Shown here piece after piece: positions 1 to 10,480 of a stretch of 64,000 bases of DNA. This stretch comes from Eucommia ulmoides (Eukaryota; Streptophyta; Magnoliopsida; Garryales; Eucommiaceae): the NCBI GenBank assembly GCA_016647705.1, contig CM028328.1, positions 45,250,647 through 45,314,646 of the forward strand, given 5' to 3'. The translations under genes were made by a program, and so were the position numbers. The notes below the pieces were generated by a model. It worked only from the letters and a program-made list of their open reading frames with translations. It had not been told where the DNA came from and ran no database searches. Every line of letters begins with the position of its first letter. Positions within the stretch are counted from its first letter, which is position 1.

Positions 1-34
1 AAAAATTAACTTTAATTAGAGTTTTCCTATCTCT

Positions 35-300
35 TTCAGCTGCAATCCTCACCCAAATTTTTTTATCTCTCTATCTCACAAGGTCTCCAAGATTACAACT
101 TTGATCTCTCACAAAAATCTTCAATCTTCTCTCTATTAAGATTTCTCGCAGATCGCAACTTTAATCTCTCACACAAATATCTGATATCTTCTCAATGTTT
201 TGATTTTTCACCGATCGCAATTTCTTTTTGTCGCTCAAATCTTCGAGCTTCCTCCATGTGCTGATTTCTTGCGGATTGCAACTTCAATCTTTCTCAATGT
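35..300. repeat. Degenerate ~61-bp tandem repeat
   Basis: About four diverged units each run from CTCTCACAAAAATCTTC-like sequence to a GATCGCAACTTT-like block. The CAACTT landmark recurs at about 96, 156, 218 and 279, a period of 60-62 bp. It has no coding potential. The sequence from 301 to 610 shows nothing recognisable. Confidence 0.6.
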
Positions 301-610
301 ACACTAATATTTTCTCTCTATTCTAATTTCTCTCAAATTGAATATCACAAATTACAAATCGATTTCTTACAAATTGTAAATCGCAATCTATAGGTCAATC
401 TCACCCTCGCCTGTGATTTTTCTTTGCTGATCTACGAGTTGTTTTAACTGATTGTAATTGATTACATAAAATTGGTATTGAAAATGACCAGTTACAAGAG
501 GCAATTTTATTGGGTTTAAGTTATCCTTTGCTATGGTTTTTCTATTCTCTATAATTATTTAGTGTGTTGTACAAGTTCAATTTCAATAAATTCAATTTTG
601 ATTATTTTTT

Positions 611-1009
611 GGTTTAATTTTACTTTGTACCCCTACGGTTAGATCAAATTTTATTTTACACCTATGGTATTTTCATCACCACTTACACCCCCTATACTTA
701 ATACATAAGCACAACGTTTAAAACTTTAATAGAAGTGAAGGTATTTTTGTTATTTCATTTAAAAAATAAAGGTAATTTCATCATTTTGCTTTAACTAATT
801 CAATGGGGTCCTATTTGCCAAAAAATTAAAATTTAAAGGGTTTAAATATTTTTCTTATAAAAATCCCTCTCGTCCCATGTTCCACTCCCCCTCCCCTGTT
901 CCACCCTCACAACCACCCTCTCCTACTTCATTTTTGACAACGATGAAGGCGACCTTTCGGCGACTGCATGGTGACGTCTCCCTATCTCTCTATTATCTCT
1001 CTATCCCAT

Positions 1010-1070
<61 letters not shown>

Positions 1071-1610
1071 GAGAGAGAGAGATAAGATGCGTGGTAGTGG
1101 TTGTGGTTCAGCGTGGTTGGGGTTTGACACAGTTGTGGTGGTTCCATGTAGTGGTGGTGCGACGTAGATAGTTGGGCTGGATTGGTATGGTAGATGGTGG
1201 CCTGCATGGTGGTGGTTGGAATGAAGAAGATGAAGATGTAAAAAAGGAGAAAATACACTTTAACCCATAAAAGAGAGACAAATATAAAGAGATAGAAAAA
1301 GAAAAAGAGAGGGCGGTTAGCCGGATGGTTTCCCAAAAGGACAGTTTGCTGGAGGGGAAGAATGAGAAGGAAAAGATATTTAAAACTAAAAATATATTTG
1401 GATATTGTAATAATAGTCCCTATTAAATATTTTGAAGGGTATAAATGTAGTTCATTATTAATTAATATATTTTCTTTGACTTCACCCTCTGACCATTAAA
1501 GTTAGCGAAAAACTTATTTCTTAAGAACATGGTGTGTAAGCCGTGACAAAAATACTACACGGTACAAGTACAATTCAGTCTAATCACAGGGATGCAAAGT
1601 GAAATGAATC
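611..1610. mobile_element. MITE-like DNA transposon with long terminal inverted repeats
   Basis: The left end (ACTTTGTACCCCTACGG, from about 620) and the reverse complement of the right end (ACTTTGCATCCCTGTG, ending about 1606) match. The imperfect inverted similarity runs on for about 110 bp and includes shared CACTTACACC and AACTTTAAT blocks. There is no transposase; the middle is a CA/GA microsatellite and a G-rich stretch. Long TIRs and about 1 kb length fit a Mutator-type non-autonomous element, but a 9-bp TSD is not clear because both flanks are T-rich. The reading frames spanning the CA tract are microsatellite artefacts. Confidence 0.6.
1011..1082. repeat. (CA)n then (GA)n microsatellite
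   Basis: An almost pure CA tract at about 1011-1066 is followed by GA to about 1082, inside the MITE. The related copy near 2541-2593 has CT and GT tracts in the equivalent place, so the microsatellite seems to be an inherited part of the family. Confidence 0.9.
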
Positions 1611-2534
1611 TTTTTTTTAAAAGAAAAAATAAACTTGAAGTTGTGACGTAAGTTTGTTATTTTTTTTTTTACTGAGAAACCAATATTTGGGTGGGCTAAT
1701 GTAAATTTAATATTTAATTTATGCATAGTTAATATTTTTGTGTTATAACTTTAATATTTTTTTTAAAATTACTATAGGTCGATAAAGAGGTTAAAATGGT
1801 TATTATTAATATTGCATGAATTTTTTATAATGTATTTTATTTTATTTTTATTTTATTTTATGTATTTTTATTTTATTTTATTTGTGTTGGTGTAAAGAAT
1901 GGAATGGGTTTCCCTTTTTTTCTCTTCTTCTTTTTATATTTTTATTTTTTCAATTGAAGAATAAACAAGTTACTACAAATGTCTTAACATGATGACCAAA
2001 ATGATGGTAGTTTCGTAAACGTATATGAAAGGAAAGTAGTCTACAATACGATCTTTAATCAACAACTTATATATAAAAAAAACAAAACTATGGCCCGGAC
2101 CTCTCATAGAGGGATCAAATTTTATTTCTATTTCTTATCTTAGAGCCTCTCATGGCATAATCTAATTTTTATTCCTGATCTCGGAGCCTCTAATGGCAGG
2201 AAAAAACCTCACTGGCCCAGAAAACCTATATTCTAACATCCATTCTATTGTAGCTCAGCCAGCTCCTCTTCAATCGTAGCTAAAAAGTTGATCCATTAGA
2301 AAATCCAGCAGCGGGATACAATTTAAATATATGATATAAATATAGATATTTAAATATTAAAATTTATAATTGTGGTTGATATTTAGTTGATGACAATTTA
2401 AATTTGTTCAATTTGTATTTTCTTGATTGAGTTTAATTAGTGTACAATTTTCAACTTTATGGTGTGGTTCATACTAGTTTTGTGTGGTTTACAATTTGTT
2501 TAATTCCAAATAGTGCCTTTAGACATAGGTGAAA
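1611..2534. other. Non-coding AT-rich spacer
   Basis: No gene is visible. T-rich runs around 1800-1940 are followed by a weak three-unit repeat of a CCTCTCATGGCA-like block starting at about 2100, 2146 and 2187. The remainder is unrecognised. Confidence 0.5.
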
Positions 2535-2560
2535 ACTAGTCTCTCTCTCTCTCTCTCTCC

Positions 2561-2593
<33 letters not shown>

Positions 2594-3495
2594 GCTTCGA
2601 ATCTGTAGATCTAACTCCTAATCTGTAGATGCAAGCTTTAGATCTACAGATCTAAAGTTGTATTTCTATATATATAGTGAGTGAATGAGAGAAGAAAGGG
2701 AAAAAAATTAACAAACATAGAAGGTGGACTAGTGGTGGATGGATATGGTAGTGGTGGTGTTTGCCATAGGTGTGGCGAATGTGGTTATCGGCTCAAGAAT
2801 GGAAGAAGAAAATGTAGTGCTCATGGCCGTTCAAGCAAGAAGAAGAATATTAAAGATTAAAAAAATCACCATGGCTCCCAATGTTTTTGAATCGTATTAA
2901 AATAGTCCCAATTAATATCCTTGAAGGTTATAAATGTCATTTAATATTAATTAATATATTTCCTTTGACATTTGCCCTTTGACCATTAAAGTTCACAATA
3001 TACTTAAACCGTTGCACTTAAATCTTAAGTACAGAGAGTGTAAATGCTGACATAATTAATAAAGGGACAGAAAATATAATTCAGTCTAGCCACAAGAGTG
3101 AAAAATGTAATTAACCCTTCATAAAATTACTTTAACCCAAAAGTTATTAAGTTCTTCTACCTATGGGTGTGCTAACTCCAACATCCCCTCTACACCAATT
3201 CACCTCACCAGCCATTCTACCATAGTTAACTGTTATCAGTCTATCCACCTATTAGATATTAGCACTATAGTCAATTCTATTTTTATCATGTAGTGTTTTT
3301 CCTGCAAAATTACAATCTCAACAGTTCTTTAATAAAAAAAATAAAAAAATATTTGATATTATAGCAAGGGTCTAAAACGTGACATCCTAGATGTTCCATA
3401 TACTAGTTTTGCACAATGTCAAAATAGAATGTCAGAGTTGTGATAGTTCTTATGATCTTCAGACTTGAGGTACAGGGCAATTACGTAGATGTTCT
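2535..3495. repeat. Truncated MITE relative plus conserved flank (copy 1)
   Basis: From about 2733 this segment matches 20157-21171 nearly base for base, apart from about 280 bp present only in the second copy. The part up to about 3120 also resembles the right half of the MITE at 611-1610, including the terminal CAGTCTAGCCACAAGAGTG block. The left TIR expected upstream is missing, so it is truncated. The shared sequence continues beyond the TIR to about 3495, where LTR-X begins, so the duplicated unit is larger than the MITE. Confidence 0.7.
2603..2649. repeat. Short perfect inverted repeat
   Basis: CTGTAGATCTAA at 2603-2614 is the exact reverse complement of TTAGATCTACAG at 2638-2649, giving a 12-bp stem with a 23-nt loop. 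The loop holds a third copy of the CTGTAGAT core. Confidence 0.7.
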
Positions 3496-3834
3496 TGGTA
3501 GGGCATGAAATATGTCGCTACTTACACTCGCAAGTATACAAGGTCTAAGTTTTAGTATAGTGTGATTGTTAAGATCGGGTTATCGTATCCACAGGGATTG
3601 GTGTTGTTACCATCGAATACCGCGTTTGTCGTTACCTAACTTTATCTTGGCGAAAAACAAATGTATTTAATTAATTGAACTAATACTAATATATCCTAAA
3701 TTAACTACACTAATATACTAATATGTTTTAGGGTGAATAATTACCTAGGAATTAACGTGTTTACAAATATGTGTTCGATTTTGATTTACTCACGTTTACG
3801 GTGTTCGACCTATTTGACAATATCGGTACGTAAA

Positions 3835-4200
3835 CTCCACAGCCACCTCTCCCGAGTGTAAGACGGGAGAATACATGACTTCGAGTCAATGAAGAAGTCC
3901 CCCTCAACATCTTAACGACCCTAGGTCACGTGAGTCTCGCCCAGCGTCATTGATTACACACAATCCAACTCCCGAACGGGTCATTGGATCGTGCGTTGTA
4001 TTTACCCTATCGATAATCTTCATTCTAAAACTCTCTTGCCACCTCTCCTGAGTGTAAGACGAGGGATATAACACAACTTCGTGTCAACGAAGAAGTCCCC
4101 CTCAACGTCTTAACGACCCTAGGACGCATGAGTCTTGCCCCCAACGTAGTCGATTATCCACAATTCAAACCCTGACCGGGTTATAGAATCGTGGCATTTG
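3835..4200. repeat. Internal ~190-bp tandem duplication in LTR-X copy 1
   Basis: Two successive units share CCACCTCTC..GAGTGTAAGAC, a GAAGAAGTCCCCCTCAAC block, TCTTAACGACCCTAGG and an ACCGGGTTAT/ACGGGTCATT block, starting near 3842 and 4038. The other LTR-X copies (37542-38124, 43715-45120) have one unit, so the duplication happened in this lineage. Confidence 0.8.
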
Positions 4201-4604
4201 TTTACCCAAATTCGAATCCGGGGTTTATCAAAATCCCGTATTCTCCATTTATCTAACTAAGCATGATAAACAAACAATACGATAAATACAATCAAACTAC
4301 GAAGAACAAACATAAACGCAACACCAAAATCATCCAAAAACATATTCATAAATTTATTATTAATCCCTATATAATCCATGTTTAACTACGACCATAACCG
4401 CTTCTACAATGAAAGAACGATCTAAACATGCTCACATGATCCTAAGTTAAATAAATAAGAAAAAGAATCGAAGAAATTAGTCTCGTCCGAAGATTAGTCG
4501 CTAAGAATACTTAACGATTGCTTTGCCGTCTTCTCCACTTCGGGATGTGAGCTCCACCTCTAAAACTCCTAAACCCTAGCCTAAATATGGCCTAAGGTGC
4601 CAAA

Positions 4605-4638
4605 TGGTCGGGGGGGTTGGGGGGGGGGTGGGGGGGTC
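4605..4638 (+). other. G-run block, potential G-quadruplex
   Basis: Three uninterrupted G runs of seven or more are separated by TT and T, followed by AGGAGGGG. On the LTR's own (minus) strand this is C-rich and lies just downstream of the TATA box, so it would be in the transcribed leader. Confidence 0.6.
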
Positions 4639-4660
4639 TCAAAGGAGGGGAGAGAGAATG

Positions 4661-4670
4661 GTATTTATAG
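4661..4670 (-). promoter_or_regulatory. TATA box of LTR-X copy 1
   Basis: The minus strand reads CTATAAATAC, identical to the ten bases at 44211-44220 in the plus-strand LTR-X copy and in the same place relative to the palindrome cluster. Confidence 0.7.
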
Positions 4671-4704
4671 ACAAAATATCTCAAAAAATATCCTAAAAAT
4701 ATCT

Positions 4705-4895
4705 AGGTTGTGTAGAGGCTCTCCGCCTAGGCGAAGGGTAGGTCGGTTTGGTGACCGCCTTGGCGGTGAAGACAACGGTGGCTTAGGAAATCTTTCTGCT
4801 GGTTTTCCCTTTAGGCAGTGGGCTATCAGTAGCCTTTGGTCATTCTCATCATCTTCACCGCCGCGAGGGTGGTCTGGATGCCACGGCGGTGGGCT
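4705..4895 (-). repeat. GC-rich palindrome cluster upstream of the LTR-X TATA box
   Basis: Short dyads of the form CCGC-N-GCGG recur: CCGCCTAGGCG, ACCGCCTTGGCGGT, CACCGCCGCGAGGGTGG and GCCACGGCGGTGG. They stand out sharply from the AT-rich surroundings. The counterpart in the third LTR-X copy (43990-44165) has about six such units. Confidence 0.75.
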
Positions 4896-5113
4896 TGTTT
4901 CACAATTTTGCCTCCGATTTTATTTTTCCATCGTTCTTCGACCGCTTTTGGTTCAATCTCATTGTTTTCGCTCCAGTTTTCTATCTTTTTTCCCCACACA
5001 CCTGATTTATACAAAAAGTATGAAAACTAATTAAAACATAATAAAATACTATATAAACGCACGAAAACTAACTTAATTCGGTTTGGAAATACGTAGGTAG
5101 ATCACACCTATCA

Positions 5114-5831
5114 AATACCCCCAAACTTAGAATTTGGCTAGTCCTCAAGACAAACACACACACGAAAATAAAAAATACAACTGAATTAAATAGCAAACAA
5201 CCTAAAACAATCTAAACATAACAACATGCGAGTTTTAAATTCTTCTAACGGCCTATTTATTTTTGTCCCTCAACAACCGCTAGTCATATCGAGTTTAAGC
5301 GGTAACACACACCATGTAATGTTCTAGATTTTTGACATGCAATAATAGTAAATGCCATTCTAGATCCTGTAAACGTGACTGGATTGGATCATCCACCAAC
5401 GAAATTCATGACTTAGACTGTGAAGGATTAAAATTTTCATAAACCTGATTGGGGCCCACTCTCCACTAATGTAGGTTCAGTAGTTCAAAAAGATTAGAAG
5501 GATTTGGTTCAGTTTAGGAATATTTGGCCAAAGGTATTTCAGAATTGAAAACGGGTTAACGTTGTTAACTTAACGTTACCCAAGGCTCAACGCTTGACAC
5601 ATTCACTCTCGAACCCCCATACTTAGATTAGAAACAATCCCGAACATGTATTTAAGACTGACGTACTAACTTGTCAAAAGAAACAGAAAAAATCATAATT
5701 ACACTTGATTCTTTTTTCTTTCTTTTTTTTACTATTTTTTTTTTCTTTTCTTTTCAACGAACACACCCCCAAACTTATTTGATTGTTACAATTGAAGAGA
5801 TGTGTGAACTATAAATGAAAAATGACAAATG
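5114..5831 (-). mobile_element. 3' internal region and polypurine tract of the LTR-X element
   Basis: The minus strand reads CTAAGTTTGGGGGTATT (5114-5130) immediately before the LTR start, the expected polypurine tract. The following ~700 bp has no open frame. A second CCCCCAAACTT motif lies at about 5767 and a T/C-rich run at 5711-5753. The copia element beginning at 5832 interrupts this region and the rest of the LTR-X element is not recognised beyond it. Confidence 0.6.
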
Positions 5832-6083
5832 AGATCGAGGTTAGAGTTTGACTCTATGCCCTTAAAGCAGATTCACGCCCCCACAGAGGTGCTAATGGTT
5901 GAATGGACGTTTGCCTGTTAGGGTACAACGATCTTCAAGTTTTTGGTACAAGCACTTGAAACCGAAAATTTCGACGAACTAGACTTGTGCTTGAACTCTC
6001 ACAAAACTTTAAACGTTCTGTGCTCTTGTGGTGATATGAAGTGAAAATGTTGTGTATGAGACTAAATAAAATTAATGACAAGT

Positions 6084-6096
6084 CTCTTATTTATAG
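6084..6096 (-). promoter_or_regulatory. TATA box in copia 3' LTR
   Basis: CTATAAATAAGAG on the minus strand. The partner LTR has CTATAAATAGG at 12627-12637. It lies about 30 bp downstream, in element orientation, of the 49-bp repeats. Confidence 0.7.
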
Positions 6097-6124
6097 AAGA
6101 CCAAAAGCCACCATTGAATGGATG

Positions 6125-6271
6125 CAACTTTGAAAAGATATTTGTTCACATTAATGTTAACGCAAAACGTCACCAACTTTGGAAAAGCATATGTTCACGT
6201 TAACGTTAACTCGAACAGTCACCAACTTTGGAAAGGCACCTGTTCGCGTTAACGTTAACGCGAACAATCAC
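6125..6271 (-). repeat. Three 49-bp tandem repeats with GTTAACGTTAAC cores
   Basis: Units start at 6125, 6174 and 6223, exactly 49 bp apart. Each has CAACTTTGGAAAA, a TGTTC block, a GTTAACGTTAAC or near-GTTAAC core, and GTCAC. The same triplication with the same period is in the partner LTR at 12666-12812, so it predates the insertion. Confidence 0.9.
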
Positions 6272-6846
6272 CTAATGAATCTTCATGTCTGTTCATTGGT
6301 GCTAATTCAAAATTAACAATTACGCAATTAATTAAGTACTTAACTGCCAATAATAAATTTTAAACTAATCTGGCGGGTCAAGATTCGACCCAATCCGACC
6401 CAACTCAAATCTGGTTCAAACCAAATCCAAATATGGATGGATTTCTCCCAACCCAAACTCAACCCGACCCAATTCGAGTTTGAAGGTTTGATTGTTAGTG
6501 ACTTGCCTTTGTCCTCAATTTAGAAGTTGATACACGCTTGAGTTTCTTCTGCACAACCAATGTGGGATAACTACCCTTACTACTAAAGTTTTCTCTTTCC
6601 AAGCAATGTGGGATAACTCATCCCCTTCCAAGCAATGTAGGATAATACATTCATTTATATCTTCAATCAACCTCAAATGAGTTTCTTTGAGAATTAAAAT
6701 CTCATTCAAAACTTAATTATTTTTGGCATATAAATATACTACGTTGATCCTCAAACGACGAGGAACGCAACGGAATAATAATCTGGTTAATTTAATTAAT
6801 GGGTCTCACTTTAATTAATCAATTAAAGTAGCCAAAAATTCTAACA

Positions 6847-6860
6847 ATCCCCCACATGAA
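6847..6860 (-). other. Polypurine tract of the copia element
   Basis: The minus strand reads ATGTGGGGGAT directly before the TGTTAG start of the 3' LTR, the normal position of the plus-strand primer. The 3' non-coding region from here to about 7428 shows no gene. Confidence 0.8.
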
Positions 6861-7428
6861 TGAGATTGACTGCATATACATGCATATGCAATGTTGACAC
6901 ACTTTAGAGAGTTCAAATAGAAAGTAACTGCATTGAGATAGGTAGCTTTTCGCCTTGAACCTTCTCTAGTTAAAGACTATCGGATTTACTTGACTAATCA
7001 GTGAACGCGATATCTTGAACTGTTTAACCATTTGTGTAAACCAAGACAATAGAATTCACATAGATACTTCCTGACACAGTCAGTTCTTTGGTTGTGGTCA
7101 TTTCGGCCTTGAACATCCTGGTGTTTCAATGAGTGCTTTAGAGAATTTAGCCTTCTCATTCTCGTAGAACTGTCCTTGTTCTTCACTCATCTAGGTGATT
7201 AACCTATCAAGAGTATCCCGTATACCCTACTTGAATTGTTCAAAGCTATAGGAATCATTAAAAGCAAAGTTTATCCTTAATATTTATATTTATCACTGGT
7301 TCACCATAGGAATGAGTATAAGACTTAAAGTCTTCCAGTGATTACTTAGTCTACACATAATTAGGTTGTCCTTTTGAACCTAGATCTTGGGATCTTTAGT
7401 TAGCTAGGTTGGGTTTCCATTAAGGTGA

Positions 7429-8135
7429 CTATTTAGTTGTAGGCTTTAAACCCATTCCCTTCGATGAACAGTATACTTCCTCTCTAGTTAACCCTTTGGT
7501 TAGCGGATCCGCAATATTATCATTTGACTTCATGTAGTCAATTGTGATAAGTCCATTTGAGAGTAATTGTCTAACGGTATTATGTCCATGTCATATGTGT
7601 CGAGACTTACCATTATACATACTACTTTGTGCCCTACCAATTGCAGATTGGCTATCACAATGTATACAAATAGCTGGCACAGGTTTCGTCCACATTGGAA
7701 TATCTTCTAAAAATTGACAAAGCCATTCTGCTTCTTTACTTGCTTTGTCTAAAGCAATAAACTTAGATTCCATTGTAAACCTTGCAATACACGTCTGTTT
7801 GGAGGATTTCTATGAGACAACTCCTCCTCCAAGTGTAAAGATGTATCCACTTGTGGATTTAGTATCTTTTCAATCTGTTATCCAATTAGCATCATTGTAA
7901 CCTTCAAGTACAGCTGGATATTTGGTGTAATGCAATCCATAGTTTAGGGTATACCTCAAATATCTAAGTACCCTAACTATCGCATTCTAGTGTCCGTGTC
8001 TTGGATTGCTAGTATATTTGCTCAGTCTGCTCACCGTGTATGCAATATCATGTCTAGTACAATTCATTAAGTACATTAGACTGCCTATTATACGAGCATA
8101 CTCTAATTAAGAGATACTTTCACCAGTATTCTTAG
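7429..8135 (-). pseudogene. copia RNase H domain, degraded
   Basis: RNase H would degrade the RNA template during reverse transcription. In element order, the region shows a TSGYIF-like block, then at 7591-7773 ESKFIAL, the CDSQSAI segment and YNGKSRHI, all standard copia RNase H landmarks. The C-terminal tail continues through NIADPLTKGL to a stop at 7429-7431. In-frame stops interrupt it around 7600 and 7840 (for example GGGVVS followed by a stop), so only pieces remain open. It follows RT on the same strand, as in all copia elements. The product is not functional. Confidence 0.88.
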
Positions 8136-9179
8136 TCAGATGACAATCACATCAATAGGTGTTTTAGCTAAACTAGTATCATACTTGTTGAATTTCTCAA
8201 GTATTTTCTCAATATAATTAGATTGCGATAATACTAGTCCTTCAGTAGATCTAGAAATTTTAATTCCTAGAATTACATTAGCAACACCTAAATCTTTCAT
8301 ATCGAACTTACTGGTTAACATTCTTTTGGTAGACTTAATGATGTCATTGTTGCTACCAATAATTAGCATGTCATCTACATAAAGGCATACATTGACATAT
8401 TCAGATTCATTAAGTTTAATGTAGACATATTTGTCACATTCATTGATTTTAAATCCATTTGACATCATAACTTTGTCAAATTTTGCATGCCACTATTTTG
8501 GTGCTTGTTTAAGTCCATACAAAGACTTAACAAGTCTACAAACTTTGTTCTCTTTGCCAGAAACAACAAACCCTTCTGGTTGTTCCATGTAGATTTCCTC
8601 ATCTAGTTCACCATTTAGGAAAGTTGTCTTAACATCCATTTGATATATTTCAAGATTATGTATAGCTGCTATGGCTATCAACATTCTAATGGATGTTATC
8701 CTAGTAACCAGTGAGTATGTGTCAAAGTAATCAACACCTTCTCTTTGCTTGTAACCTTTAGCTACAAGTCTAGCTTTATATTTATCAATTGATCCATCTA
8801 TTTTCATCTTCTTTTTGAAGATTCATTTACACCCAAGAGGTTTGGAACTGGATGGAAGATCCACTAGTTCCCATGTATGGTTTTGCAAGATAAATTCTAT
8901 TTCACTGTTTACAGCTTCTTTCCAAAATAGTACTTTAGGAGTTGACATCGCCTCCTTAAAACTCTTAGGATCACCTTCTACCATATAGGTAAGAAAGTCA
9001 GGACCAAATAACTTTGTTGTCTTTACCCTCTTATTATGTCTAGGTTCATTATTTTCCAAAGATATTTCATTTTGGACCTCACCTATCGTAGTATCAAATG
9101 TTCTTTTTAAAGAACCAGACTCTCGAGAAGTCCTACAAGGAAATATATCCTCATAAAAGAATGTATTTCTGGATTCCAT
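8136..9179 (-). pseudogene. copia reverse transcriptase domain, degraded
   Basis: RNA-directed DNA polymerase remnant. The connector from 9179 ends in NHTWELVDLP and a GCK segment where the usual tryptophan codon has become a stop (about 8820). The next frame, 8807-8493, carries YKARLVAKGYKQ, MDVKTTFLNGELDEEIYM, QPEGF and SLYGLKQAPK. After another break, 8468-8136 carries the catalytic YVDD in CLYVDDMLIIGS, followed by MKDLGVANVILGIKI. The order and motifs are those of the Pfam RVT_2 (copia) RT. The catalytic aspartates are intact, but at least two stops or frameshifts prevent a continuous product. Confidence 0.94.
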
Positions 9180-9220
9180 TAGTGTATTCTCATGTACATC
9201 TTCAATCTCAAACTTGTGAA

Positions 9221-10468
9221 CTAAAAACCGATAAGCACTACTATATTGGGCATACCCAAGAAATATGCAATCAATTGTTTTAGGTCCTGTTTTAGTCTTT
9301 TAGGAATAGGAACCGCCACCTTAGTAAGATACCCCCACACTTTCAATAATTTATAAGTAGGAGTCGTACCTCTCCACATTTCATATGGAGTTTTATCCAA
9401 TTTTGTATGTGGCAACTTGTTAAGAATGTAATTGGCGGTAAGCAATGCTTCCCTCCACATGTTCTGGGTTAGTCCAGACCTTATCAACTTAGCATTCATT
9501 ATTTCTTTTAAAGTTCTATTCTTCCTCTCAGCTACTCCATTTTACTGAGGTGAATAAGGTGCAATTGTTTGATGAATTATTCTATGTTGAATACAGAATT
9601 TCACAAATGGTGATTCATATTCACCACTTCTATCACTTCGAAGAACTTTAATCTTTTTGCTAAGTTAATTCTCAATTTCGTTCTTATATTGCATAAACTT
9701 TTCCAAGGCTTCATCTTTACTCCTTAGAAGATAAACATAACAGTATCTTGTACAATCATCAATAAAAGTAATAAAATACTTTTTACCACCTCTAGTTTGT
9801 ACAAATTTTAAATCACAAATATCAGTGTGAATGAACTCCCGAGGTTTAGTACTTCTTTCAATAGATTGAAAAGAAGTTCGAGTCAACTTGGACTCCACAC
9901 AAGTCTCACATTTATGATTTGAACCAATTTTGCATATTGGCAATAAATCTAAACTAATCAACTTACGTAAAGATTCATAATTAAAATGTCCTAATCTAGT
10001 ATGCCAAACATCAATTGACTCAATCATATAAATAGAAGATGTAATTTTATTAGCTTTTGGAATCACAGTCATTACATTTAATTTGAAGAGGCCTTCATTC
10101 ATGTAGCCCTTTCCCACATACACTCCACTTTTGGTTATTACAACCTTTTCAGACTCAAAAACCATTCTAAAGCTCTTCTTACTCATCAAAGATCCAAAAA
10201 CTAGATTCTTGTGAATATCCAGCACATAAAGCACATAATTGAGAGTAAGTTTTTTTCCAGAAGTCATTTTCAGGACAATCCTTCAATATCCTTCAACTTT
10301 AGAAGTCGAGGAGTTTCCCATATAGAGTTGTTCATTTTGATCCACCGGTTGATAGGTGGTGAACATTCTCTTATCTGAGCAGATATGGCGTGTAGCCCCA
10401 GTGTCCATGTACCATTCTTTCGGGTTGCCAACTAGATTGACTTCAGACACCACTGCTGAAAGGTTCAT
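9221..10468 (-). pseudogene. copia protease and integrase, degraded
   Basis: The protease remnant at 10468-10283 has WYMDTGATRHIC, with the catalytic D-T-G intact. The next frame (10267-9665) has the GAG-pre-integrase stretch with WHTRLGHFNYESLRKL and a CETCVESK finger, then integrase core motifs HTDICD and FIDDCTRYCYVYLL. After a break at about 9660-9500, the integrase C-terminal side continues with NMWREALLTANYILNKLP and KTPYEMWRG to 9221. Together they would cleave the polyprotein and insert the cDNA. A frameshift separates protease from integrase, and there are stops near 9660 and 9545. Confidence 0.93.
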
Positions 10469-10480
10469 TTCGGAAACATC

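Larger units (their letters stand above)
3496..5113 (-). repeat. LTR-X copy 1: 1.6 kb LTR of a non-coding retrotransposon family
   Basis: Read on the minus strand the segment starts TGATAGGTGTG (5113) and ends TGCCCTACCA (3496), with TG...CA termini. A G-rich polypurine tract lies directly upstream, so this is a 3' LTR. Related copies are a truncated one at 37542-38124 and a fuller one at 43715-45120, both on the plus strand. The LTR has a TATA box, a GC-rich palindrome cluster upstream of it, a G-run block and an internal ~190-bp duplication not seen in the other copies. No protein-coding region belonging to this family is in the window, so its superfamily is unknown; a LARD-type non-autonomous element is one possibility. 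The 145-aa frame at 4597-5034 is spurious. Confidence 0.8.
5832..6846 (-). repeat. 3' LTR of the copia element
   Basis: About 1,015 bp. It matches 12383-13378 from AGATCGAGGTTAGAG through to the TAACA terminus. The TATA box (CTATAAATAAGAG on the minus strand) is at 6084-6096 and the 49-bp triplication lies just upstream of it. The 64-aa frame at 6515-6709 is an LTR artefact. Confidence 0.92.

Noticed and set aside
877-1336. Two overlapping open frames on opposite strands near the CA repeat
   Set aside because: Their length comes from translating the CA/GA microsatellite as Thr-His or Cys-Val runs inside a MITE.
4597-5034. 145-aa glycine/arginine-rich open frame
   Set aside because: It spans the G-run and palindrome cluster of an LTR; the related LTR at 43715 has no corresponding frame.
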